Positions 15,622 to 23,566 of a DNA stretch of 35,342 nucleotides are shown here, in pieces; position 1 is the first letter of the stretch; every line of letters starts with the position of its first letter. The DNA is from Clostridiales bacterium. GTDB lineage: Bacteria > Bacillota > Clostridia > Oscillospirales > CAG-272. The DNA is taken from assembly GCA_012800735.1 (NCBI GenBank), contig JAAZIU010000035.1:1-35342 (forward strand), in the 5' to 3' direction. The notes under the pieces are model-generated. The model searched no databases and was not told the DNA's origin. It saw nothing but the letters and a program-made list of their open reading frames with translations. Made by a program: the position numbers and the translations under genes.

Positions 15622-16578
15622 TTAATATTCAATACCTAAAACGGAGAGAATGGTTTTGACAGCCTCTGCATCCGCCGCGTATACAAGACCGCTGCCGCAG
15701 GTGAAGTATCCGCTTTCTTCAACCGTGCCAACGGTAAACGAGGCGGTTTTATCTATGTGGACGGTCGAAGTGTAGCTTGAAGTCTTGCCGGTGTTGTCGG
15801 TGTTTTCCACAGTCTGAGCTTCTTTATAGGCGATATCGACGGTGGCTCCGCGATCGAAGCCGTAGACTGCAAGCGAAGCCTCCGGAGAATCTCCGGGGCT
15901 GATATAGCCGACGACGGCAAGCCCTCCGCGGACTATATTTGAAAATGCAGTTTCAAGCTCTCCGGTTTTTTCGCCGTCGAGAACCTCCGCCGCAAAAGTC
16001 ATTTCGATCGAGTCGTATATGTCTTCGTCGAGTACCGGAGGAATGTCGACTTCCGCCAAATCAAGCAAAGAATATTCGAAAAACGGGTTAAGCCCTGTCG
16101 GTATTATATACACCTTGTCGGTGCCGCCGATATTGAAATAATATCCGTCAAGCATCTTGTTGTAGTCGCCGATTTTGTAATTTCTCTCGGCGTCTTCAAA
16201 AATCGCGGTGATATCGAGGTAAGGATTGTCAAGACCGTATTCGGCGAAGTTCTCTTTCGTTTCTTCAACCAGACGGTTGGCTTTTATCTTGCTTATCGCC
16301 GACGCCATCGACGCGGGGATCTCAAATTTGACCGGGAAAGACGGTTCGTCCCGATACTGCCATTTATAAAGAATGTCGTCGAACTTAAGAGCTATCGTTT
16401 CGCCGTTCAGTGTGTATTTTATCTCTTTTATCTTTGACGGATCGTCGTCGGCTATCATCATATCGCCCGCGGGCGCCGGCGGCGGCGCGTCCGGTTTTAT
16501 CAGAGCGCTGACGATAAAATACCCGCCTATCAGCACCGCCATTACAACGGCGGCGATTATAAGATTTTTAATTCGCAT
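15622..16578 (-). CDS. DUF4340 domain protein
   Basis: This 318-residue protein has one N-terminal membrane anchor (about residues 5-27) and an extracellular or periplasm-facing body. A DUF4340-type unit is visible around residues 110-160 (EYGLDNPYLDITAIF, YKIGDYNKMLDGYYFNI, DKVYIIP). A Pro/Ala-rich linker follows the anchor. It is the last gene of a four-gene unit after a GldG-like protein, about 20 bases apart. DUF4340 proteins commonly accompany GldA/F/G-like ABC genes in bacteria that do not glide. Function is unknown; acting with the GldG-like subunit at the membrane surface is inference. Confidence 0.85.
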   Translation of the reverse strand: MRIKNLIIAAVVMAVLIGGYFIVSALIKPDAPPPAPAGDMMIADDDPSKIKEIKYTLNGETIALKFDDILYKWQYRDEPSFPVKFEIPASMASAISKIKANRLVEETKENFAEYGLDNPYLDITAIFEDAERNYKIGDYNKMLDGYYFNIGGTDKVYIIPTGLNPFFEYSLLDLAEVDIPPVLDEDIYDSIEMTFAAEVLDGEKTGELETAFSNIVRGGLAVVGYISPGDSPEASLAVYGFDRGATVDIAYKEAQTVENTDNTGKTSSYTSTVHIDKTASFTVGTVEESGYFTCGSGLVYAADAEAVKTILSVLGIEY

Positions 16579-16599
16579 TGTAAGAATCCCGAAAAATCA

Positions 16600-18063
16600 T
16601 CAGGCGCGGCGGCGCTTTATCCAGACGCGGAGACCGATAAGAATTACCGTCACCGGAATAATTGCCGCTATCACGACGCTCCAGATGTTTTTCTCAGTCT
16701 CGGTAAGGATCAGAGCCGCGACCTGAAGCTGTTTTGTCGCAATCGAAACCGATTCGCTCTTGCCGCCTATCCAGCCCATCGAGGTAAGGAAGAAACTGCT
16801 GTTGCCACCCGCGACATATTGATCGATTGTCTCGTCAAGCAGGTAGGGAGAGGTGAACCAAAGGAATCTGGTGTTCCCTTCCTCGGCTATTGCGGCTATC
16901 GCAAACGGTCCTTCGGTGTCGTTATCGCCGGGCTCAAGGTCGGATATCTCGCCGTGTTTTGAATAGGCGCTGTTTGAGGTATAAAGCAGGCTTGTGACAT
17001 TGACCGTCGCTCTCGGAGCCGTCTCTGCGACTTTTATCCCCATCGAATACGGCATCATAACAAAGAAATTATCGGTAGGCATTGAGCTTATGATATCATG
17101 AGAGCCGATTTTCGGCAGCAGGAAATAAGGATAGGTGTTGTAATGATTTGCAGAGCCCTCTATGACAAGTCCCCAGTCTCCCGTCATTCCGTAATACTCG
17201 CCGAGTTTCTGAATGTTCGGCCGCGGCGTGTCGTCGGAAAATCCGGTCAGCAGCACCATGGAGCCGCCGCCTTTAAGGTAGTTCAGCAGCATATCGCTTT
17301 CGGTCGGGTTTATATCTGCCGTCGGGAAATTTATGAAGACGCAGTCGGCGTCTGCCGGAACGGACTCCGATGTAAGCAGATTAAGCTCGGCAAGTTCAAA
17401 GTTATCGTCACGGAGATAATTTTTCATCGTCTCTGAAAGATCGGCTTCGCCGTGACCGCCTAATATATATATTTTGGGTATCTCATCGGTCGTGACGTAT
17501 TTCAGCGCCGATGTCAGTCTCGCTTCTCCCGCATAGCTTGAGCTGGTTTTAATCTGATAGGTATTCTCGTCTATGCTGTAATCGGTCACATAGATATCGT
17601 TATAATCAATTACCTGAGAGCGCTTGGCGCTTTCAACGATTACCGAGGAACCGGAGAGCGTCGCCGTAGTATATTTCTCGGTGAAGTTGGGATAAAGCGC
17701 CGGGTCGATCTGCCGGTATTTTATCTTGCTGTTAAGTCCGGTATACCTGCCTATCAGCTCGACTATGGTGTTGTCTTCGCTTCCCTGCTCGGCGACAAGA
17801 TAAATGGTAACTTCCTCGCCGATGTCCCTGGCAATTTCCTCGGAATCGGGAGTTATCGAGTAAAGACCGACCGAGCTGTTGTCGATCTTTGTATATTTTG
17901 AGGGAATCCGGTTTACTATAAGGTTTATAAAGACCGCCGCTATCACGACTATCGCTGTTATCGCGACGCTGTAACCGCCCATGCGGAGACTGCGGCCGGA
18001 AAGGGTATCCTGATTATTTTCCGGCTTCCTTTCCTTTGTATTTACATTCATTTTATCTTCCAT
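16600..18063 (-). CDS. GldG-like ABC transporter auxiliary protein
   Basis: This 487-residue protein has a membrane helix near each end: about residues 28-48 (YSVAITAIVVIAAVFINLIV) and about 463-481 (VVIAAIIPVTVILIGLRVW), followed by a basic tail. The domain between them matches the GldG/ABC-auxiliary type (YSITPDSEEIARDIGEEVTIYLV near the start, YILGGHGEADLSE in the middle). I choose the ATG at 18061-18063, 18 bases after the permease stop; the frame also reaches a TTG at 18081. A GGGG stretch is the only ribosome-site candidate. It is co-transcribed with the ATPase and permease. In Flavobacteria the relatives support gliding; no gliding is implied here. Confidence 0.87.
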   Translation of the reverse strand: MEDKMNVNTKERKPENNQDTLSGRSLRMGGYSVAITAIVVIAAVFINLIVNRIPSKYTKIDNSSVGLYSITPDSEEIARDIGEEVTIYLVAEQGSEDNTIVELIGRYTGLNSKIKYRQIDPALYPNFTEKYTTATLSGSSVIVESAKRSQVIDYNDIYVTDYSIDENTYQIKTSSSYAGEARLTSALKYVTTDEIPKIYILGGHGEADLSETMKNYLRDDNFELAELNLLTSESVPADADCVFINFPTADINPTESDMLLNYLKGGGSMVLLTGFSDDTPRPNIQKLGEYYGMTGDWGLVIEGSANHYNTYPYFLLPKIGSHDIISSMPTDNFFVMMPYSMGIKVAETAPRATVNVTSLLYTSNSAYSKHGEISDLEPGDNDTEGPFAIAAIAEEGNTRFLWFTSPYLLDETIDQYVAGGNSSFFLTSMGWIGGKSESVSIATKQLQVAALILTETEKNIWSVVIAAIIPVTVILIGLRVWIKRRRA

Positions 18064-18081
18064 TATTATAATACCCCGCAA

Positions 18082-18945
18082 TTATGACCAGCGACGCTTT
18101 TCGACAGACTGAACCGTAAGTACCATAAAAACCGCGCAGACGGTAATATAGTAAACGACGGCGGTAACATCGAAAATGCCGAACACAAAGTTATCAAGCC
18201 TTGACCAGAACGACAGGGTGCTGATGGTTTTGGAGAAAAGCCCTTCAAAGCGCGCACTTCCGGTAAAATAGAATACGGCGAGGATAAGCTCAAGTACCGC
18301 AGCTGCGGCAAAAGCCGTCCAGTAGCTCTTTGTCATATAATATATAAGGAGAGCCAAAAGAAGTATCACGACGGCAAAAGCTATATATGACGCCGATGCG
18401 GTCGCCGGAATAAGCATCGAGAGCGAACTCATCATATAGATTACAAGCATCGCGGCGAAGCTTATGACGGCGGCTATAAGCTGGCTTTCGGTAAGGCTCG
18501 ACATAAACTCGCCCACCGCGATAAGCGAAGCGCCGAGCAGGAAGAAGCCGACCATGGCTCCGTAAGCCGACGTAAAACTTATCTTGCCGTAAAACGACAT
18601 GATAATCGGATATACGCACATTACGGCGCAGGGGATGGCAAAAACCGTCAGAGCCGCGAAATATTTGCCAAGCACTATCTCCTTTACCGATATCGGCAGC
18701 GAATAGAGAAGCTGATCGGTTTTTGAATGGCGCTCTTCGGCGAAGATGCGCATTGTAAGGATCGGAACTACGAACAGAAGTATCATCGAGACCGAACCGA
18801 GGGAATATTCAAAATTCGGATATCCCTGGCGGAAATTTGTCATCGTAATAAAAATGCCGGCTATCAGCAGCACAAAGCCGATAAATATATAACCGACCAT
18901 GCTTGAGAAAAAGGTCCGGAGCTCCTTGCGATATACGGCTCTCAT
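18082..18945 (-). CDS. ABC-2 type permease (GldF-like)
   Basis: This 287-residue protein has six predicted transmembrane segments. It opens with the ABC-2 pattern MRAVYRKELRTFFSSMVGYIF and has a conserved cytoplasmic loop (MRIFAEERHSKTDQLLYSLPIS). Its ATG overlaps the stop of the ATPase gene by four bases (ATGA, 18942-18945), so the two are tightly coupled. It should form the membrane channel or lever of the complex with the upstream ATPase and downstream GldG-like protein. The exported or moved substrate is unknown. Confidence 0.9.
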   Translation of the reverse strand: MRAVYRKELRTFFSSMVGYIFIGFVLLIAGIFITMTNFRQGYPNFEYSLGSVSMILLFVVPILTMRIFAEERHSKTDQLLYSLPISVKEIVLGKYFAALTVFAIPCAVMCVYPIIMSFYGKISFTSAYGAMVGFFLLGASLIAVGEFMSSLTESQLIAAVISFAAMLVIYMMSSLSMLIPATASASYIAFAVVILLLALLIYYMTKSYWTAFAAAAVLELILAVFYFTGSARFEGLFSKTISTLSFWSRLDNFVFGIFDVTAVVYYITVCAVFMVLTVQSVEKRRWS

Positions 18946-20270
18946 TTGTTATCTTCCCCCTTATCATCGTCGCTTATGGTAAACAGCGAACGGTATTCGC
19001 CCTCATCCTGCTTTTTGCGCGGCTGACTTGTCTCAGCCGGCTGCTCTCTCTTTCGGAGCCTTGCGGCCATCTCCGCTTCCGCTTTGGCTTTTTCCTCGGC
19101 TTCGGCGGCTTCAAGCGCCTCCAAGTCAGGCTCATAGTCCCGGAAGTCTTCTTCGTCTTCATCGGCTTCGTCTTCTGACTCGTCGTCCTTAAGACCGACA
19201 TTTTCATATCCGGCGCTTAACAGCGAATCATAGGTGAGCGACTCATCCGGCTCTGTTTCGTCTTCGCTTAATTCGGAAACTGCGGCGGGAAGGGCGTCCG
19301 CCTCGCGCGAGGCGGCTTCGTCATCGTCGTAGCTGTCCTGAGTAAGCATCAGGAAGACATCCTCAAGCGAAAGGCTTTCCGTCGTCATCGAAAGAATGGT
19401 GCAGCCGTTCTCAACAAGGGCTGTCGAAAGCTGAGCACGGATATCTGTGTCGCGGGGAACGCGGATCTCAGCCGCAAGATATTGAGGTTCGTCTTTATCC
19501 TGACCGTAGGTAAAATCGGTTATGCTGTCTTTTACCGTATCGACCGCCATCCGCAGACCGCCTTCATCTCCCGACACCAGCAGACGGACGGTTGAGCTTG
19601 ATGTATAGTGGGTGGCGAGGTTTTCAAGCGTGTCCTGCGCGACGAGTTTGCCTTTGGATATGATTAACACATAATCACAGACGGCGCTTATCTCGGAAAG
19701 GATATGGGAGCTTAAAATAACGGTGTGGTTTGTGCCGAGTGATTTTATAAGCTCGCGAATCTCGATTATCTGCTTGGGGTCGAGACCGACGGTCGGCTCG
19801 TCGAGGATTATAACCTCCGGCTCTCCGAGCATCGCCTGCGCTATTCCGACGCGCTGGCGGTAACCTTTTGAAAGGTTCTTTATCAGCCTGTCCTGCATGT
19901 CGGTGATTCCGGTTACCTGCATAACCTGCTCGATCTTCTCGTCGACAAGACCTCTGTCTACCTCCTTTGCCTCTGCGACAAAGCGAAGATACTCATAAGG
20001 GGTCATATCCATATAAAGCGGCGGAAATTCCGGCAGGTAACCGATACTTCTCTTCGCCTTTATCGGCTCTTCGTAAATATCGTAACCGTTTATTTTGACG
20101 GTTCCCTCGGTTGCGGCAAGGCAGCCGGCTATAATGTTCATCGTAGTTGATTTCCCGGCGCCGTTGGGACCGAGAAAACCGTATATATGGCCGCTTTTGA
20201 CATTGAAATTCAGATGGTCGATAGCATAATTCGACCCGTATTTCTTTGTAAGATTTTTTACTTCTATCAA
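18942..20270 (-). CDS. ABC transporter ATPase (GldA-like) with long acidic tail
   Basis: This is the ATP-hydrolysing subunit of the ABC-2 system. Walker A is GPNGAGKST (about residues 34-42), the signature is LSKGYRQRVGIAQA (about 133-146), and Walker B is VIILDEPTVGLDP. A DUF4162-like C-terminal part follows to about residue 310. Residues about 315-442 are an unusual extension, first rich in Asp and Glu, then a charged helix (AAEAEEKAKAEAEMAARLRK), then a polar end. Standard members stop near 310-330 residues. The start is TTG at 20268-20270 with GGGAG upstream; the nearby ATG at 20278-20280 is out of frame. First gene of the operon. Confidence 0.92.
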   Translation of the reverse strand: MIEVKNLTKKYGSNYAIDHLNFNVKSGHIYGFLGPNGAGKSTTMNIIAGCLAATEGTVKINGYDIYEEPIKAKRSIGYLPEFPPLYMDMTPYEYLRFVAEAKEVDRGLVDEKIEQVMQVTGITDMQDRLIKNLSKGYRQRVGIAQAMLGEPEVIILDEPTVGLDPKQIIEIRELIKSLGTNHTVILSSHILSEISAVCDYVLIISKGKLVAQDTLENLATHYTSSSTVRLLVSGDEGGLRMAVDTVKDSITDFTYGQDKDEPQYLAAEIRVPRDTDIRAQLSTALVENGCTILSMTTESLSLEDVFLMLTQDSYDDDEAASREADALPAAVSELSEDETEPDESLTYDSLLSAGYENVGLKDDESEDEADEDEEDFRDYEPDLEALEAAEAEEKAKAEAEMAARLRKREQPAETSQPRKKQDEGEYRSLFTISDDDKGEDNK

Positions 20271-20354
20271 ATCAAGTCATCTCCCGAAATTGGTATCTGT
20301 TTTAAGGCGCGGCGCCAACGCCGCCGCGTCATCGAAGCAGCGTCGCTTTCGCCT

Positions 20355-20382
20355 ATTATATTTTACCTCAATAATGTGATAA
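20355..20382 (-). promoter_or_regulatory. Probable promoter of the GldA-like operon
   Basis: On the minus strand TTATCA (20377-20382), a 16-base spacer and TATAAT (20355-20360) lie about 85 bases upstream of the ATPase gene. The -35 box is weak and there is no TG extension, so confidence is modest. A GC-rich palindromic stretch (GGCGCGGCGCC area, 20305-20325) lies in the leader. Confidence 0.45.
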
Positions 20383-20435
20383 CGGTGTGATTGTTCCTGT
20401 TAAAATTATTTCTCTGCTGTAAATCCGGTGTAAAA

Positions 20436-20460
20436 TTACATCGCCGTCAAAGCCGGCGAT
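20436..20460 (-). terminator. Possible terminator overlapping the end of the methyltransferase gene
   Basis: ATCGCCG (20440-20446) and CGGCGAT (20454-20460) form a seven-base-pair stem that spans the stop codon of the methyltransferase gene. On the minus strand it is followed by TGTAATTTTA, a weak T-run. Confidence 0.4.
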
Positions 20461-21274
20461 AATAAGAAATCTCAAAGCCCGCCTCGGTTGTAAGGCTTTC
20501 GAGGGCGGCGAGCTTTTTTTCGTCTTGCCGTGATGTCTTATAAGAATAGGGTGTCATATCAAAAAGGGCGCGGATATCTTCCGGTTCCGAAAGAGTCAGC
20601 TGATATTCGACCCTCTCGGTTTTCAGGAGCGCGAATCCGGGCATCGGCGGGCGGGTCTCGTCGTTTTCGTAAGGTGTTTCGTAAACCGCGACTTTCAATC
20701 CCCACAAATGCCTTGCCGCAGGGGTAACTCGAATAAGCAGCCCGCCGGGCAGAAGCACCCTTGAAAATTCCGCCGCCGCGAGCGGAGCAAACACCGACAA
20801 GACGGCGGAAAACGAGTTTTCGGCGAAAGGGAGAGCGTTTACCGAGGCGGCGGCGCAGAAAATACGCTTCATCCGCTCCATCGGGCGCCATCTTGAAGCC
20901 GCCATTTCCGCGGCGTCGGCGCTTACATCGACAAGCGATAAGGGGAAACGCTCCCCCGACGCCGAATCGATATATTTCGAGTAATATCCCTCTCCGCAGC
21001 CGGCGTCAAGCAATTCGGCTTTGTTTTCGGTCGTGGCTGCCGCAAGCGCCTTTGCAAGCGGCAGGTAATAGCCTTTTTCGAGGAATGCTCTTCTTGAGCG
21101 CAGCATCTCGCGGCTGTCGCCGTGACCGCGCCTTCCCAAAAGGTTTACCGCTCCTTTGGAGGAAATATCAAAGCAATGAGCATTGTCGCAATAAAAGGAA
21201 CCCATCATAGACCCGCCGCTTTCTGCGCGCCTGAAAAGCGGCAGAGAGCAGATCGGGCAGATAAATACAGCCAC
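20447..21274 (-). CDS. rlmA: RlmA-like 23S rRNA (guanine-N1) methyltransferase
   Basis: This 275-residue SAM-dependent methyltransferase has the N-terminal zinc site of the RlmA family: CPIC (residues 6-9) and C-x3-H (about 29-33), followed by GAVNLLGRRGHGDS..M..SRRAFLEKGYY, which closely tracks RlmA proteins. SAM motif I is LLDAGCGEGYYS (about residues 91-102). Family members methylate G745 or G748 in helix 35 of 23S rRNA, the latter affecting macrolide binding; which base this one uses is not readable here. The start is GTG immediately after the TAA of the solute-binding gene, with AAAGG overlapping that end, so translation is coupled. The coupling to a sugar-binding lipoprotein is odd. Confidence 0.85.
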   Translation of the reverse strand: MAVFICPICSLPLFRRAESGGSMMGSFYCDNAHCFDISSKGAVNLLGRRGHGDSREMLRSRRAFLEKGYYLPLAKALAAATTENKAELLDAGCGEGYYSKYIDSASGERFPLSLVDVSADAAEMAASRWRPMERMKRIFCAAASVNALPFAENSFSAVLSVFAPLAAAEFSRVLLPGGLLIRVTPAARHLWGLKVAVYETPYENDETRPPMPGFALLKTERVEYQLTLSEPEDIRALFDMTPYSYKTSRQDEKKLAALESLTTEAGFEISYYRRL

Positions 21275-22798
21275 TTACCTTTCGCTCAGCTCTTCGAATT
21301 TCGTAAGCAACTTGTCTAATGATTTTTCAAACTTGGTGACCTGCTTATCAATCGTCGACTGCCAGTCAAGTTTTCTCTTATCCATCTGCGAACGCCAGAG
21401 ATGGATAAGGTCGTTCAATGAATTCGAGTTTACGACGCCGAAGTTAAAGCTGCGGCCGGCAAGGATCAGGTCATACATTTCCGCGTCATTGTCGCCGCGG
21501 GCGTATTTGCGCTTAAGGGCGATCTCGAAATAAGCCGGGGTAACATATCGATAGGAATACTCGCCCATCGCTTCAAGTACCGCAGATGCCGCTTCGACCT
21601 GTTGGCAGGAGGCGGAAATCGCGAAGATCGAATAGCAGTCGTGAACCGTTGTATGGTATTCCTCTTGAATTTCGTCCCATTTAAATACCGGCAGCACTCC
21701 GTAATCGTCTTCCATCTCGCGGAGAAGGTCGGTTGTGACGAACATATCGATAAGGAAGGTCGAGCGCCCCTCAAGGAAAGCCTTGTCCGCGGCTTCGATG
21801 GATTCGAAGGTGTAATATCCGGCGTTTACGCCGTCGTTGTTGAAGTAAAGGTCGTAAACCTTCTGATAAGCCTGCGCAGTCTTCTCATTATTATATACGA
21901 GGCGCGGAATGCCGTCCCCGTCCTTTTCTGTTATCGGAAGGTTAAGAGACGCCTGGAAGGAATCGAGCGGAACCGAAGCGGTCGGGGCAAACCATGCGTA
22001 GAAGTCCTCGTCATCGCGCTCGCCGTTGCCGTTGAGGTCGCTGTATCCGTCTTTTACCAGCGCGCCGAAACGGTCGATGGTCCACTTGCCGCGATATACT
22101 TCGTCATAGAAATCGAGATCCTTATAATAAGATTCCTGCAGCTTTTTATTGAAGAAAGTCGCGTATACCCGATTGGTGGCGGTAAGCGACAGGTCGCCGG
22201 TGATGGTCCAGAGACAGCCGAAGATGGTAAGCTCTTCGACAAAGGACTTGTTCCACCACGGACTTGATTCATTAAAATATTCGGTGGTTAAAAGATCGGT
22301 GAAGTAGCCTTCCGCCGCGAGCGGAGAGCCGTAATAGGCGAACATCGGAACTATGTCATAAGCTCCGTCGCCTGCCGTGACCGACTTTTTGATGTTGGTC
22401 AGATAGGCGCCGTTGTCGTCGGTGCCGGGGTCGACGAAGTTCAGCTTGACGTTAAGTCTCTCTTCAACGTCGCGATTGCGCTTGAAGACGGCGTCGTTGA
22501 TGACTTCGCCGTTTTCGGACTCGGCTAAAAATTCATAAGCCGACTCAACCGCGTTTACGATAGGGCGGTAAGGAAGATTGACCGTCGCCCCGTTAAGATC
22601 AAGATCGTCCGGCAGACTGCTTTCAACAACAGGTCTTCCGAATTCATCGACCGGTTCGGTTGTCTCGGCTTCGGTGGTTTCCGTTTCCGCAGCCTGAGTT
22701 ACCGATTCTGGAACCGAGCTGTCCTGACCGCATGAGACGAAAGCCGACATGAGTATAAGTGCGGAAAGGATAAGCGCTGATATCTTTTTTTGTTCCAT
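21275..22798 (-). CDS. Orphan lipoprotein solute-binding protein with EF-hand-like loop
   Basis: This 507-residue protein begins with a lipoprotein signal peptide; the lipobox is FVSC, with Cys near residue 23. A Glu/Thr-rich linker follows. The rest matches family 1 extracellular solute-binding proteins (YDIVPMFAYYGSPLAAEGYF, WTITGDLSLTATNR, SFQASLNLP). Residues about 251-262 read DLNGNGERDDED, a D-x-N-x-N-G-x-x-D-x-x-D calcium-binding loop. No permease or ATPase is adjacent, so it must use partners elsewhere or act as a sensor. A consensus promoter lies about 60 bases upstream. The downstream gene is a coupled rRNA methyltransferase. Confidence 0.9.
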   Translation of the reverse strand: MEQKKISALILSALILMSAFVSCGQDSSVPESVTQAAETETTEAETTEPVDEFGRPVVESSLPDDLDLNGATVNLPYRPIVNAVESAYEFLAESENGEVINDAVFKRNRDVEERLNVKLNFVDPGTDDNGAYLTNIKKSVTAGDGAYDIVPMFAYYGSPLAAEGYFTDLLTTEYFNESSPWWNKSFVEELTIFGCLWTITGDLSLTATNRVYATFFNKKLQESYYKDLDFYDEVYRGKWTIDRFGALVKDGYSDLNGNGERDDEDFYAWFAPTASVPLDSFQASLNLPITEKDGDGIPRLVYNNEKTAQAYQKVYDLYFNNDGVNAGYYTFESIEAADKAFLEGRSTFLIDMFVTTDLLREMEDDYGVLPVFKWDEIQEEYHTTVHDCYSIFAISASCQQVEAASAVLEAMGEYSYRYVTPAYFEIALKRKYARGDNDAEMYDLILAGRSFNFGVVNSNSLNDLIHLWRSQMDKRKLDWQSTIDKQVTKFEKSLDKLLTKFEELSER

Positions 22799-22857
22799 AT
22801 TGATTATCCTCCGATTTATATTTTCCCTCTTAAATCAAAGATTTTTATCTTCAAAAT

Positions 22858-22886
22858 ATTATATCACATCATGAACAACTTGTCAA
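22858..22886 (-). promoter_or_regulatory. Consensus promoter of the orphan solute-binding gene
   Basis: On the minus strand TTGACA (22881-22886), 17 bases, then TATAAT (22858-22863), preceded by TGTGA. Both hexamers are perfect. It lies about 60 bases upstream of the ATG. Confidence 0.92.
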
Positions 22887-22953
22887 TAATTGAGAATGAT
22901 TAAAAAACGAGGCTGAATTGATGAAAATCTTACAATAAAAAATAATAAATATC

Positions 22954-22982
22954 TTGTTTTATTATCAGTAATGTGATATAAT
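22954..22982 (+). promoter_or_regulatory. Promoter of the zinc-ribbon membrane gene
   Basis: TTGTTT (22954-22959), 17 bases, TATAAT (22977-22982), with TGTGA before the -10 box. It lies 45 bases upstream of the ATG and is divergent from the solute-binding promoter. Confidence 0.8.
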
Positions 22983-23026
22983 TAGTAAAGAAAGTCAACT
23001 TATGCAAAAAAACGAGGAGGCACCAA

Positions 23027-23488
23027 ATGAAATTTTGTCCTAATTGCCAGCAGACATTTCCGGATCAGGCCAATATGTGCGGCAGCTGCGGAGGACCGCT
23101 TACATATATCCCTGATCAGAACCAGGTTCAGCACGCAGTCAACCCTAACGACCACACCGCGGAATATGACCCCAAGGACATTTCCGACAACAAAGTTTTT
23201 GCGATGCTGCCCTATATCTTGAGCATTGCCGGAATAATTATCGCGATGCTCGGCGCCCCCGATTCTCCGTATACCAAGTATCATATTAAACAAGCACTGA
23301 AAATTACGGTTACAGAGGCTCTTTTGGTATTGATTACCGCCGTTCTTGCATTTACCATCATTGTCCCCATTGCCGCGGCGATCTGCTTTACAATACTTGC
23401 CGTAGTAAATATTATTTGTTTCTTCCGGGTATGCAGCGGCAAAGCTATCGATGCCCCGATCATAAGCTCGCTTAAGTTCTTTGACTAA
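23027..23488 (+). CDS. Zinc-ribbon membrane protein (DUF4870-like)
   Basis: This 153-residue protein starts with a zinc ribbon, CPNC (residues 4-7) and CGSC (about 18-21). After a polar linker come two or three membrane segments in a DUF4870/Tic20-like pattern (FAMLPYILSIAGIIIAM, KYHIKQALKITVTEALLVLI, ICFTILAVVNIICFFRV). GAGGAGG precedes the ATG. It stands alone between its own promoter and a strong terminator. Function is unknown; the zinc ribbon should be cytoplasmic. Confidence 0.85.
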   Translation: MKFCPNCQQTFPDQANMCGSCGGPLTYIPDQNQVQHAVNPNDHTAEYDPKDISDNKVFAMLPYILSIAGIIIAMLGAPDSPYTKYHIKQALKITVTEALLVLITAVLAFTIIVPIAAAICFTILAVVNIICFFRVCSGKAIDAPIISSLKFFD

Positions 23489-23505
23489 ACATCCGCGTTA
23501 ATTCG

Positions 23506-23548
23506 CCGGCATCCAAGTCTGTTTTGTGACTTGGATGCCGGTTTTTTA
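23506..23548 (+). terminator. Strong intrinsic terminator
   Basis: A perfect 14-base-pair stem CCGGCATCCAAGTC (23506-23519) / GACTTGGATGCCGG (23528-23541) is followed by TTTTTT. It ends the zinc-ribbon membrane gene and stands between it and the converging beta-lactamase-fold gene. Confidence 0.95.
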
Positions 23549-23566
23549 TTCTGTTTGCTGCCTAAG

